Shown one piece after another: positions 24,621 through 37,133 of a DNA stretch of 64,000 nucleotides; within the stretch, counting starts at the first letter, position 1; each line of letters starts with the position of its first letter. The notes under the pieces were generated by a model. That model was not told the DNA's origin. It saw nothing but the letters and a program-made list of their open reading frames with translations, and ran no database searches. The stretch spans positions 37,542,984 through 37,606,983 of the forward strand of contig CM030362.1 of assembly GCA_017893485.1 (NCBI GenBank), in the 5' to 3' direction. This DNA is from Hemerocallis citrina (Eukaryota; Streptophyta; Magnoliopsida; Asparagales; Asphodelaceae). The position numbers and the translations under genes were made by a program.

Positions 24621-24629
24621 TACAAAATA

Positions 24630-24855
24630 ACACTCCTAGTCCGTCGGGCCGGGTCCGGTTCTGGATCCGTCTATTCTAAGCCATTTCCATTTGAAAGATT
24701 TCTCCTTTTTTCTCTCCAGTTTCGCCCATTTGGCCATCTCTCTCTTCCTCTAAAAAAAATTAAAGGATTCTTCTTATTCAAAAAGAAATTAATTTGAAGG
24801 ATATATATTATTATTATTTATAATTTGATTCTGTATTTTATATGAGAGAAGGGCA
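24630..24855 (+). promoter_or_regulatory. Promoter-proximal region and 5' UTR of the DnaJ gene
   Basis: Between the MULE-type MITE and the DnaJ ATG. It holds a GC-rich patch (24643-24670) and long CT-rich tracts (tttctccttttttctctcc, ctctctcttcctc), usual for plant 5' UTRs. No clear TATA box or heat-shock element was recognised by eye. Confidence 0.4.
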
Positions 24856-27800
24856 ATGGGGGTGGATTACTACAAGGTATTGAAAGTGGAGAGGAATGCT
24901 AACGAAGATGACCTCAAAAAAGCTTACAGGAAACTGGCCATGAAATGGCATCCTGATAAGAACCCTAGCAACAAGAAGGAGGCCGAGGCCAAATTCAAAG
25001 AAATCTCAGAAGCTTACGATGTGAGTGTCTCTCTCTCTCCTTCCCTTTTTTTAAATTTTTTTTTTCTGTTCATTTTTGAATGAGTTTTATTTATGAATCA
25101 ATGGATTAATGCATGAGGAATTGGGTTGGTATAAATATAATTATTAAATTTGATGTTATGTATGTTAATGGGTTTGACCCATTTGTCATTTTGGGGTAGA
25201 AGATCACCATGGTTGTGATAGTGAATTGGGGAATTGATTCTGGTATTGCATTATCCAGTGTTAGGGCATCCACAGTCGTCTGTGGTATTGTATATGCATA
25301 TTATATTAGCATTTAGAACGTTTGCTGAAGTCGTCAAAAGCTATAAAATGCATAAAATCGGAAAAATTTTGCACGGACGAAACATGAATTTTTTTTTTTA
25401 ATTTTTTTTAAAAACTTTTTGGAATTTTTAAAGCTTTTTAAAAATAAAAATAAATTTTTTGCGTGGGCCCCACATGAGACGAAACATCGTCCCGTGAGGA
25501 TTGCCTTAATTAAGGCCATAATTAACTAATTAATTTACTAACCTTAATGAAATAACTAATTATTTAACTAAAATTCTAATTAAAATATTAATTAAACTAA
25601 TTAACCACTAATTAAGGTGTTAAGATTTGAAAGAAGAAAAAAAATGTTCGGACGAAACATTAATTAAATAATCCTGACGAAACACGTCACGCTATAAAAT
25701 GCATATTGCCATATCTCATGCTATCTTTAGCTTTTTACTGTAGCAAAAAATGAACAAAAAAATTGCAGAATAGCTAACGAGTGTGGATGCTACAGTAGGA
25801 AAATGTGCATAAATGGTATTTTTAGCTAGCGATTGTGGATGCTCTTACAAGGTTCCCAGTATGTTTAGGTTTGTGTATGGATACATGTATGGAATCAAGG
25901 TACTATACTTTGGGCGGTACGTGGATTTAGAGATAAAGACAGAGATAATATTTAATATATTAAGTATGAGTTATCTGCACTGTTAATATAAGCGATAAGT
26001 TCTCATTAATGAAACGATGACAGAGGTCATCTTATTATCAAAAAAAATATAAGCGATAATAATCAAATTAAAACTTCCAAAAAACAAACAAACAAATTAA
26101 AACTCCATGACTAGCTGATGAGAGTTTGGAGAGAAGTGCATGGGTTAATGAATAATGGTGTTCATTTTGAAGATATGGAAGAAAGAAAAGAAAAAAAACC
26201 AGATGCAGGTTGGTAGTTTAAGAGTTCCGGATGGAGAAACCACCATGAAGCGGATGCGAGATGTGGATCGTGGTTTGGAGGTGGGGTGAGGGAAAACGGT
26301 AATACTGATTATGCCAAATAGCCTTTCTTCACCTTTAAACTAGATACTTCACATCAACTCAAAACGGCAGTCACATTATATTTGTACCAGTAATTTACAC
26401 GTGCGATGCACGTTTTAATGATTTTTATAAATAAAAAAGACTCTGACGTAGGGAGGACTCGAACCTAAAACCTTATTTATATTAGTTATGTATGTGCGTT
26501 GTACATGCTGGTAGATTTACAAATGACACTAAGGCCTTCTCCCATTATAATATTAGAGATGTACAGATATATCTTTGTTTTGAGTTTTTTTTTTTTAATA
26601 AACGGTGGGTCCTATCTTTGTTTTGAGTTACGGAGTTCAATTCATAATTCATTGGGTACATGGGCTAATTCCAGTTTCCATTTGTGTTGCGTCCAATCCA
26701 TGAAATGGGGCCCAATATCGATTTTGAAGTAGGATATAGGTTGCTCTAGAAATGAGACAAGCATGACTCCGTCAACGATTTGTTGAGGCTCGCGATACTT
26801 GTATTCTTTTATCCTTCTGGACTAATATTTCAATCTTACATCGTCATTTAATAGGATTGATAAAGATGATATATAAGTTTGTTTCTCATTTGATGCCACC
26901 CAATTGAAATTTGCAAACAATTATATCTCACACATTTGAAATATTATTGGAATAAACTGCAAAAAAAGGAGGATAAAATTTTTAAAAGACATACTAGACT
27001 AGATTTGTAATGTTAAATAAATCTATGTAATTTCGTGTCTTTTGAATTGGAAGCTCCAAAACCTTCAAGTAGCATAACAAAGTCCTTTCATCTAAGAAAA
27101 ACTGTTATAGAAAAAATGCCAACTCGATCTGTACATAATTTACTATCGAATTTCATGGATGCCTTAATCTAGTATAGGCTCGTCTGGGGCCAATTGGGCA
27201 TATAAAATAAGAACCGACAATGCAACCTTATGAGCAGATCCATTAGGCGTGTTATGACTAGATATGGGACTATGAGTTTAAGCCTACACAATGCTGAGGC
27301 CCAGCGCACATAGTTACACATCACATCCCTGTTCCACTCCTACCCAGAGCCAGAGGTTGCAAGTTTAAGTTGTGGTGTCAGACTAAGTCTGCGTACACTT
27401 GACTAACCCAGATCTGTGATGAACGGAGCCTCTTTAGAACCCTAGATCGATCTAATAAATTCACTTACATAATTTTGGCATTACTCTATCAAATTGGTTT
27501 TTTCTTTTCTTTTCTTTTCTTTCTTTCTTTCTTCCAATATTCAGAAGGACCAATTCAAATTTTCTTCCACTAAAGAATGGTTTATCATACAGCAATTTTG
27601 TAAGTTGCAGATTAGATTAATCACCTCAATGTTATCTTAACCGTCAAGTTTTCTCTGTCACTATTTTTTCAAGGTCTTAAGTGATCCTCAAAAAAGGCAA
27701 CTATACGACCAGTATGGAGAAGAGGGCTTGAATGGCATGCCTCCCCCGGGTTCAAGTGGTGCTTCTAGTGGTGTTGGAAGTGATTTTCAATTTAATCCTC

Positions 27801-29106
27801 GAAATGCAGAAGATATATTCACCGAGTTCTTTGGAAGTAGCCCGTTTGAGTTTGCAACCATGGGAAAAGCAAAGTCGATGAGATTTCAACCAGATGGAGG
27901 GGGTCTTTTTACTAATTTATCCAGCCAAGAAAGTGTTTTCCGTACATACAATGGAAACACAGGGACGGGTGGGGGAGCGCCGCCTCGGAAAGCACCAGCA
28001 GTCGAGAGCAAGTTAGCTTGTAGCCTAGAAGAGCTCTACGCCGGATCAACGAGAAAGATGAAAATATCTAGAAATGTCATCAAAGGAAATGGGTAAGGCT
28101 TTCATCTTGTGTATTTGTAACATTCTGGACATCTGCATGCGCCACAGATTTTCACTTTACATCTACATTATTCTCTGGTATTGTCCTCTGTATAGTTTGA
28201 TGTGTTTTTAGAATTTCATAGAATAACTAAAATGACAGGCATTTATTCCTAATTTTTGTCTCTGTGCTTCAACTTTATCAAGAAATTGGTCATGCTAGTA
28301 TGATGAGGCAGAGTATAGAGGAAATGAAGGTAATCATATTTCAGCGCATCTTGTATTACAATAACTTGATAAAAATTTCAACAGGTATTGCTATGCTTAA
28401 CCTAAATACTGAAAATAGTTCCCATTTATCTATTCAAATTGCATGTTTGGTGTAGTTGAAAGCTTAATACATTTTGGAAGGTTTTGCTACAATCATGGGT
28501 TTGAAGTTCTCAAGCTATTGACACTCATTGTCTTTCCGTTTCATTTGAAGATCATATGATTTGAATTCTCAATTATTTGATTGATCCTTGTAGCAGTTAG
28601 TAGGGTTTTTTTTTCCCTTCCTTTGAGTGGGAAATCCTACCCCTTCCTCTGATATAAAATTTTACAGACGACTGGTACCAGAGTCGGAGATACTAACCGT
28701 AGATGTGAAACCTGGATGGAAGAAAGGAACGAAGATTACTTTTCCCGATAAAGGGAACGAGCAGCCAGGTCAACTTCCTGCTGATCTCATATTTGTCATT
28801 GATGAGAAGCCTCACGAAGTTTACAGCAGGGACGGCAATGATCTAATTGTCCACCACAAAATTTCACTTGCAGAAGCCCTTGTGGGGACTACGGTAAACC
28901 TTCGATTGCTTGATGGTCGTGATCTCTCAATCCCTGTGACTGATGTGGTAACACCTGGTTACGAGCTCGTGATTGCTAACAAAGGGATGCCTATTGCGAA
29001 GGAACCTGGGAGGAAAGGGAATCTGAATATTAAGTTCGACGTAAAGTTTCCTTCCAGGCTTACAGCAGAACAACGTGCTGGAATCAAATGCCTCTTAGGT
29101 AGCTAA
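24856..29106 (+). CDS. DnaJ homolog subfamily B-like co-chaperone (Hsp40 type II)
   Basis: Three exons, 24856-25020, 27674-28092 and 28668-29106, join in frame to 340 aa with GT-AG borders. The N-terminal J domain (residues 1-70) starts [15 protein letters not shown] and has the HPD tripeptide at 32-34 (MKWHPDKNP), which stimulates Hsp70 ATPase. It continues over the first splice into [20 protein letters not shown] Gly/Phe-poor linker with [15 protein letters not shown] follows. There is no CxxCxGxG zinc-finger region, hence type II. C-terminal substrate-binding domains run from about residue 160 ([16 protein letters not shown], then [20 protein letters not shown]) to DGRDLSIPV and [16 protein letters not shown]. 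Length and intron positions match plant DNAJB1/4/13-like cytosolic proteins. Intron 1 (2.65 kb) contains several transposon insertions; intron 2 (575 bp) shows nothing unusual. Confidence 0.93.
25264..25844. mobile_element. PIF/Harbinger-like MITE in DnaJ intron 1
   Basis: Terminal inverted repeats gggcatccacagtcg and cgattgtggatgctc, flanked by tta at 25261-25263 and 25845-25847, the 3-bp target duplication typical of Harbinger/Tourist elements. 581 bp, A+T-rich, non-coding. A related element is at 37134-37790. Confidence 0.75.
25999..26047 (+). mobile_element. Minimal LINE insertion (49 bp including tail)
   Basis: Only cattaatgaaacgatgac, the hairpin gatgac-agag-gtcatc and an A-rich tail remain, identical in kind to the 3' end of the full-length LINE. 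It is flanked by the 14-bp duplication aatataagcgataa at 25985-25998 and 26046-26059. Confidence 0.85.
26387..26559 (-). mobile_element. Short non-autonomous Helitron in DnaJ intron 1
   Basis: On the minus strand it starts TCTCTAATATTATAATGGGA after an A and ends with the hairpin cgtgcatcgcacg followed by taaattactgg and then T, a good Helitron 3' end (CTRR). 173 bp, non-coding. Confidence 0.8.
26560..27673 (+). other. Rest of DnaJ intron 1, no recognised element
   Basis: A+T-rich intron sequence with a ttttctttc-type microsatellite at 27490-27530 and the acceptor at 27672-27673. Nothing else recognised. Confidence 0.6.
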
Positions 29107-29344
29107 CACAGGAATTCTTTTTTTTTGTGTGTGTGTGTGTGTGGGGCAATTTTTGTATGCATTCACGAGCAGTGTATATGTTGTTACTCTTGTTCCGATG
29201 TGGTCATTTTTTGAATAATGAATTGGTTCTGGCCAGATTTTAGAAGGAAAGAGATTCATTATTTATGTTCTAGCCGTATCTTAATTTCTTTTCACCTATG
29301 GTAATGCTTAAAGTATTTAAATGAACAAAGGGATGAAATACATG

Positions 29345-30541
29345 AGAATTGTTACTTGAAAGAATAGCTTCTCTCCATAAGTTTAATAACAACAAGAACT
29401 TATTAACATTGCATTCATCAGTTTCTTTATGATATGATTCTTTCGCTCAGCAACACCGTTGGACTAAGGAGAATAATGCGTTGTAGTTTCATGTATAATC
29501 TCATGTTTAGCACAAGTTTCAGCAAATGACGATTCATACTCTCCACCTCGGTCACTTCTTAGTGCCTTAATTTTCTTGTTGAGCAGATTCTCAACTTCGT
29601 TTTTATAGAGAACAGATTTCCATATCGCTTCGTCCTTACTTTTAAGCAAATACACATAACAATATTTTGTACAATCATCAATAAATTTAATAAAATATTT
29701 ATTATCATATCTTGTTTGTATCATTTAAAAATCACAAATATCAGTGTGAATTAAATCAAGAGGTTCAGTGTTTCTTTCAACACTTTCAAACGATGATCTT
29801 GTTAGTTTTACCTCAACACAAGTTTCACACTTATGTTTGGAATCATTTTGGAATGTTGGTATATGATTCACTTTAATTAGTCTACGCAAAGTATCACAAT
29901 TAACATGTCCTAGTCTATCATGCCATAAATTTGAAGACTCAAGTATATAAGTAGAAGATGTGGCTTTATTGATATTCTTGACGATGGTTATTAAATTGAG
30001 TTTGAACATTCCACCACACATGTATCCTCTACCAACATACATTTCACTCTTTGACAAAACAAATTTATTTGACTCAAACAGTAAGCGAAATCCATGATTA
30101 TTGAGCAGAGAACCTGATACCAAGTTCTTACGGATTTCAGGAATATATGCAACAATGTTCAGAGTCAGTTCCTTCCCAGAAGTCATCTTCAACATTACCT
30201 TGCCTTGGTCTGAAGTGGTCGAGTTCCCTGTAATAGTTCGAAAGTGGATAACATACTTCTGTTAGAGCACATGTGTCGAGTAGCTCCAATGTCAATCCAC
30301 CATTCCTTGGGGTTTGAACCCATCAAGTTCACCTCCGAGACCACAGCTGAGAGGTAGAGTAGCTCGTTGAACTTCTCAGGTTTCTCCCCATGGGAGACTG
30401 AGACAGGTACAACGGCTGGCATTGGTACTCATGAACAATAGTCGGCACTTGTGCTATATCAACAGTCGGTACTTGGACCGTTTTAGTCACAACAACATTC
30501 TCCGATGAAGTTGTCATTTTGAATCTAAAAACACACAACAC
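29345..30541 (-). pseudogene. Copia gag-protease-integrase fragment with internal deletion
   Basis: Read on the minus strand from 30541. A start MTTSSENVVV leads to SVSHGEKPEKFN, the start of a TNT1-94-type copia gag. It then jumps straight to WWIDIGATRHMCS (degenerate DSGAT protease motif, Asp-Ile in place of Asp-Ser/Thr), so most of gag is deleted. Next come the gag-pre-integrase domain (SNLWHDRLGHVNCDTLRRLI and the CETCVE zinc ligand pair), a stop at 29725, and the integrase core to about 29345 (LRSDRGGEYES, then a stop and NGVAERKNH). Reverse transcriptase and LTRs are missing. It abuts the 3' flank of the DnaJ gene. Dead fragment. Confidence 0.8.
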
Positions 30542-31640
30542 GAGTGTAAATTTTCAAAATAGAAAAGAAAAAAAAGGAGTGCCTCAAAATTCAAGGAAAT
30601 GAAAATCTGTTTTAAGTTTGTTAGAATATTTTGATTACAAAAATCATTTGCAATAAAATCTAGTTTGAATCAGAGGCACAAAATCAGAGAAGGAGAAGAA
30701 GAATAAAAACAATAAAATAAAAAAGAAAATGAAAATAACAAAACCAGACTGATTTATGTCGATACTTGTGTATCACACAGTCTCCTTAAAGCAGATTCGT
30801 CTCGTCCGGGTGCTGGAGTTTGTTGAGGCGTCTGTCTCCCAGGATGCAACGACAGCAGAGTGTTGCGTAGGCACCACGCCACGCTCTCGAACTGAACAGA
30901 GCCTGAAATCTATCACTGTACGACTGAACAGAGAAAGTAGAAGAACAGGGCAATTGACTGTATCCACTGTAATGGCAGACAACTCCTTGAATGCACTACT
31001 GTAGTGGTGGACAAAACCGTTTCAGCAGTTGAAAACATAAATAAATGGCAGACAGAACCATTTTTGCATTCATTTTGGCTGTTACAAATTGGAAAAAAAA
31101 CTGTAGAAAAAAAGTGGCTCTGCATGGGATGGGTTCACGTCGGTCCGGCATTCGTGTCCACATGATGTGCAGGCGCACACAAGTCGCATGTAAACCGGCC
31201 CGAGATTTGCACCCCCCTACGTGTGCGAGAGAGAGCCCCTTGGCTTGCTATCTTACAATGACAAGAAAGAAGTTATTACATATCCTCTTCTAATTTCTTT
31301 GCTTTTTTCTGATGTGGGACTAAAATCCCTCAGCTCATTATTCAGAAATCAACTGCCTCACTTTCGAAGACAATTTCTCATTCACCCGATAACCATTTTG
31401 AGCAAATAAATATATGATTTTGATCTACTCACGAAGGATAACACAAATCCATCAAGATCTCTCACTAATTCATAGAGAATCTTACACAAAAAATTGCTCA
31501 AAACTGGTTCATAAATTGTGTATAAAATACCCATTTCTAACACAAAGTGCATAGGAGGGTGGGATAGATACAACAAAATCCAAACATAAGAGCATCAAAA
31601 CGAGAACAACAAGATAAAGAGGTTCCTCCAACAACGCCCA
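30542..31640. other. Region without a recognised gene, next to the copia fragment
   Basis: May include the leader or a decayed LTR of the copia element: a gatgtgggactaaa word at 31311, common in copia LTRs, is the only hint. Short ORFs on both strands are not convincing. Confidence 0.4.
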
Positions 31641-31659
31641 AAAGGGTGAGCAACAAAGT

Positions 31660-34600
31660 CGTGACTCTTCGTATCAGTTCAAAGTTGGACCAATCACCAC
31701 CTCCTCATCGTCGTACTCTTCCACCTCAAATGCTATGGCGATTCTCCCTCTTTGACCTGTGGCCGCAGTTGTAGCACAAAAGGAAATAAGATGCATGATA
31801 TGGGTATGATTACCAGAAATACTGTTACAAGTCTCACGAAAGTAAAGATTATTTCTGTCAAGCCATAAAATCTAGGTCGTTGTGGCGATAGCGATATACC
31901 ACGCTTCCCTCATTTCATGTCTCTCACTAGTGAAGGTGAGTCTTATCCATAGATCTCCATAAACTCACACCGATGTGCCGAGGGCTAACAGGACCTCACA
32001 CAAGACGACCTTACTTCTGGGGCATTCTAAGAAAAGATGAGATTTTGATAACGTGTAAGCATTGCAAAAGCCGCAGTTAGTATCGATGTACAGTTGTCTT
32101 TTAGTCAGATTCTTTGTAACCCCTGTTTCCGATTGTACGAATTATTATTCTTTGTATTTTTTTTAGTGTCTTTTCCCTCCTAATTTATTGTATTTGTGCC
32201 TTTGTCATATTGTGGGCTCTCTAATTCCAATTATTTTATTGTATCATTACTTTTTGGCCCATTCATATGAAAGCCCAACCCATCTCCCTTATTGGATATT
32301 GGACCCAAAAACTTAGTCTACCCAAATCCAGATTCCCTTAACTAAAACCCAAGACCTTTTCTCCCGTCAACCCAATGTATCTCTAACTCCCCATGATCTT
32401 CTCTTTATTTTATTATATTAAAACTTCCCCCACTCTCCCACAAATCAGAACAACCATAAACCAACCCACACACTCTCTCTTTCTCCCGTTCTCTCTCCCT
32501 CTCCTGTTTCCCAACTCAAAACAAACCCCCCTTCTCGACTCCTTCTCCTTCTCACCTACAACCCAAAACGAACCCAATACCCCGTCGCCCAACTCCAATT
32601 GTCAACCGCTCCACACCGTCACCTCCCTTCCCCCATCGTCAACCTCCCCTCACCCCACCACTTCCTCTTCCCTGCCATCGCACTCCATTGCCCACACCAC
32701 AAACCGAGCCCCCTACTTTCACCTTGCATTGCCAACACCACCACCTCCATTGCCATCACTGCCACCTTACTGTCGCCTTCACCCCCTCGACTCTGCCACC
32801 TCATCCCCAATCCCCATTGCTAGAGAACCTTGCTCGAACCCATTGAAGCTCCGCCGAAACCCAACCTCACCATCGATGAACCCATTTCGACTACCCCTTC
32901 GAACCACCATCGACCCTCTCCGCTCACCCCCTACATCTACCGCAGACCCCTACCGCCCTTGCCGTCGCCGTCCAAGTCCGAAGCAGTCCGTTCCTTCTTC
33001 TCTGTTTTTTATGCGAAAACAGAGCTTTCGCCAGAGTTGTGTTGCCGCCGTCGCTTCCCGACCGTGGTCACGACGCCGCTCTGCCGCCGCCACATCGCTT
33101 TGTATTCGTCGCGCCATCCTCGCGCCGTTTCCCCTCGCGCTGTTCTCTCTCTTCAATCGAAGGAAGAAGACGAGCGACAATTCGTTAAATTCGTTGTCCC
33201 GTGTTTGGCCCCCTCGAATCCGCCGCTTCGTTGTTTCGTGTTCAGATCTGATTCGCTGTGTGAAGAGGAAGCAGATTGGTCGTGTTTGGTGTTCTGTGTT
33301 CTGGGCAGCGAATCCCATCCACTGTTTCGTTGTTTGGCCGATCCGGTGTGGGGGATAACTCCATTGTTTGCTGCTGTTGCTGTTTGAGCTTCTCGCACGT
33401 ATTTTGCACGTGTTCTTGGGATTGCTCCCCGGGATTCTGATCCCGTTATTCCCTATTAAATTATCGAATCGTCTACGAGAAAAAGGCAAATCCACTTGAA
33501 CTCTTTTATTATTGTAGTTCAAGATTTTTGATCTCTATGCAAGTAGTTCCATCTCAATTATTCTAATTTGCCCTGTGTCCCTTCCGTTAGGAGTATCGAG
33601 GGTTTACACGAGCTAACCCGACATACTCTTGACTTCTTATTATTATCCACTGACTCAAACCCAAGCCTAGATACATACTTGACATGAATAAAATAAATAG
33701 AACTTGTACATGAGAAAACACATCGTGATTAAATACATGTTGTTACTTGAGATCTTGTGACTTGGACTTGACATGATAAACTTGACTTGTATACTGAAAA
33801 ATTCACACTGCTTGCTGTACATTAGTCTTGATACATGCATGATACGATAACTCATTAAATACCCGCTTTGATGAATACATGTGTAATAGCTTTTATGAAC
33901 TTTGCTGCATGTACTGTTTTGCACAGAGGTTTTGACCCTGTTAACTTGAGAATTAGCACATCTGATACAAAGGAGAGTTTTAGCCTACTGATTCTAGTTT
34001 CCAACCCAAGTGACAGATCCTAATTCGGAGTCACGAGCTATGAGATATCACCTTTTTAGTCCCAGCTGGTCTGCATTTTTCAGACTGCAGAATTATTGTA
34101 ACATCGACATATTTGATAGTGAAATACCATATAAACAGTATTAGAATTCTATGAAATTTTTCAGGAACCTTATAGACATGTTGAGGGTTCACCTCAAACT
34201 TTTGTAGATTTTTATAGTGTATTTATACCATATTTTCACCCCTTAGGAATTGACATCTAGTTGCTGTCAGAACAGTTAAACTGCAAAGAAAAGAGTTTTT
34301 AACCTAGATACAGTCAAAATTAGCAGAACGTTACTGAACATAAATTGTAGATCCATATGTTTAGATGTCCATAGCATCCTGGAAGTTCTAATTTGGAGTT
34401 GTAATCTAGGAGTTATCCCTGTTTTAGTGTAACTGTGTCAGCTGTTTCAGATTTGCTACTTCATGTTTATTATTGTGCAATGCATCATGTTGTTGCATTA
34501 TTATCATTTCCTTGACATTATAATGACCACTTGCATGTAAATGTATGACTTAAAAATGAAATACTAAACAAGCCGGGGTTTCTAAGGGTTGACCTAGTAG

Positions 34601-36050
34601 TGGACAGTCTCAGAAAATGTACTCAGTAGGGCCCTCTTGTTACATGAACTTGACATGGAAGGTGGAGAATTACTTGTGGAGACGTGACTTGTTATCTTGT
34701 TATCTTATTATCTTGTTATCGTGATACACCGAGTACACGCTCTGTAAGCCCCACCACGAAGTCTAAAACGGACATTGCTATGCGTGCATCGAACCTGTAG
34801 TATGGGACGCAGTAGTACGTGCACTAGATAGGAGAAACAACTTGATAATAGACCTAGTTGACATGTATATATACTTGATTAAGACCATTGCTATTAGTAC
34901 CATTATTGTCCTTGCAACTTGATCTTGATTCATATTTCTACATGCACCTTACTTCTTTACTCTCTGTTTTCACTACTTGATGTCCGTACTTGCTCTAAGG
35001 ACATTTCTTTTTCTTCTTTAGTTAACCCAGCTACAGGTGAGCTAGAGAATTTGCCCGAAGGAATTGGCGAGCAATATTTTTAGCTGGAGCAAGAGATGCA
35101 TTAGAATAAATTGTTCCTTTCTATGTTTTTCTTCATTTAATTGCAATTCATTTACTTAAACTTATATCCCGGACTTTTGACCCGTAACTGCTATTTATTT
35201 TCTCAGTATTGATTATCATGTTGGATTATTAAATTATTGAATTCAGATATTATTCTGTGATGGTATTACTTGCGTGGTTGTGATAAATCTTTCTGAGCAT
35301 TGTTGAGTTGAGACTGGTACAGTTTATGAATGATGTTAATATCATTCGATGGGCCTTCATCACGGGCTCGTATTCCCGTATTTTGGGAAGCGGGGCGTGA
35401 CATTCTCTCTAGTCAAAATTGCATTGTTGAGGACTAGGCAGAGGAATACTTTGATTTTCAATGGGGCTTTGCCTTTCCAAAGAATCATAGACCATTTTGT
35501 GTTATACCCTCTATAGTAGATGCGATTATACAATGACATAACCGTGAAGGAGACATTCTTCTCCAACCCCGTGTCTTCCGGTCTGATCCTTAAGAACATC
35601 TAACCCCCGATTGACCAATGTAAGATTGTAAAGTCCCTAGTCTCAATTGAGATTCCGGACCAAGATCCACGCTTTCAAGTTTTGACCACAGTAATATTAG
35701 GTTGAGAAGCTGGTTCAAAATGATCTGGGAATAACTCTATAAGAGAGTGATCCCCGCACCATTTGTCCCACCAGAACCTGGTCATCAAGCCGTTGCCAAT
35801 GAAGAATGTGATACAGCTATGAAACGAATCATAGGCTTTGGCTACCCATTTCTAAAACCAAGACACTTAGGGTCCAAACGGAACCTAAATCTTCGCGTCC
35901 CCTTTCCAAGAAGTGTTAAGAATGGATAAAAACATGTCAATCTTCATCATTATGGTGAAGCACTTTTCATCACCATTTGTCGAGGAAGGCCAAATTCATG
36001 TCTCTCAAGTCACTAATGTTAAGCCCACACTTACTCTTCTTCATGCATGC
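31660..36050 (-). mobile_element. Truncated LINE split by a solo LTR
   Basis: ORF2 C-terminal sequence on the minus strand. CGLNISDLRDMNLAFLDKW is at about 36030-35975, and a zf-RVT region (LWKGKAPLKIKVFLCLVLNN) at 35500-35410 ends in ILTRE. The reading then resumes to the left of the LTR with LTKRQLYIDTNCGFC at about 32108-32060 and the LWLDRN tail near 31870. The join is in frame once the LTR at 32115-35402 is removed. Both LINE ends are missing and there are several stops. Confidence 0.75.
32115..35402 (+). mobile_element. Long solo LTR (about 3.3 kb) nested in a LINE
   Basis: Starts TGTAACCCCTG at 32115 and ends GGGGCGTGACA at 35402. Flanked by ttctt (32110-32114) and ttctc (35403-35407), a TSD with one mismatch. 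The interrupted LINE frame confirms both borders. A TATA-like tattatattaaaac at about 32408 is followed by a long C-rich leader (32420-33000) that produces spurious Pro/Ser-rich ORFs of up to 321 codons. No gag, pol or second copy. It resembles in build the 3.9-kb LTR at 857-4713. Confidence 0.75.
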
Positions 36051-37030
36051 CACTAGGGGTAATTTGCAAAGAGTATGTGATGAATAAAGGGAGATTTCAA
36101 GTTCGATGTCAGATTACATCTTAGTATTTATTTATTTTTTCTAAGTATTGGATTTTATTGTTTCTTGAAGAACTACAGATTATTTGCTGATGACTTCGAT
36201 GACTTCCGTTGAAGAAGTGGAATGGTGAAGTATTTCTTAGCAATAAAATAATTTATTTGTAAGTTCAAAAAAAATCATCTCTTATATTATAATGTGAGAG
36301 TTAGAGTTGTGTAATTTGTAGACAATCAACCATCTAATCTCAACCATTCATTTTAAGTGGGAGTTATATTAACCCTTTATTTAATCAATTGTTGTTAGTT
36401 ATCATAATACCCGCAAAGTTCAAATTTAATTACTACACAATTATTTACAAAAATGGCACTTATATAAAGTAAAAGTTGGTACCACCAGAAGTAATTTGTA
36501 AAAAGCATGTGATAAGTAAAGGGAGATCTCAAGTTCAAGACCATATTGCATCTTAGTATTACTTTTTTTAAAAGGTATTAGGACGTGAGGCCAAATTACA
36601 TCTTAGTATTTGCTTTTAAAAAATAAAAGTATTAGGACATGCATCACACGTCGATGCATGTGTAATTTGTAGACAATCAACCATTTAATCTGAACCATTC
36701 ATTTTTAAGTGGGAGTTATATTATCCCTTCATTTATTCAACTGTTATTAGTTATCATAATACCCTCAAAGTTCAAATTTAATTACTAAATAATTATTTAC
36801 AAAAGTGTCACTCATATAAAATAAAAGTTTGTACCACCAGGGGTAATTTGTAAAGAGCATGTGATGAGTAAAGGGAGATCTCAAGTTCAAGGCCAGATTG
36901 CATCTTAGTATTATTATTTTTTTATAAAGGTATTAGGACGTCAAGCCAGGTTACATCTTAGTATTTGCTTTTTAAAAATAAAAAAGTATTAGGACCTGCA
37001 TCGTACGTCGATGCATGTGCAAAAAAAGAT
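36050..37030. repeat. Cluster of Helitron-derived repeats
   Basis: A Helitron 5' end (tctcttatattataatgtga after an A) is at 36278. Helitron interior words follow twice in tandem: gtagacaatcaacca, aaagggagatctcaag and catcttagtatt recur at about 36320/36680, 36520/36870 and 36550/36900. Hairpin-like 3' ends (gcatcacacgtcgatgcatg at 36637, gcatcgtacgtcgatgcatg at 36999) close each copy. A partial copy precedes at 36050-36130. Non-coding. Confidence 0.65.
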
Positions 37031-37133
37031 CGAGCTCAGATCTTGTTATTTAGCAAGATCGAGATCTTAGGTTCAAGACCATATTATATCTTAGTATTTA
37101 TTATTATTTTTTTATATATAAATAGGTATTAAA

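Noticed and set aside
32393..33387. Pro/Ser/Arg-rich ORFs of 321 and 185 codons
   Set aside because: They lie in the C-rich leader of the solo LTR, overlap in different frames and resemble no known protein.
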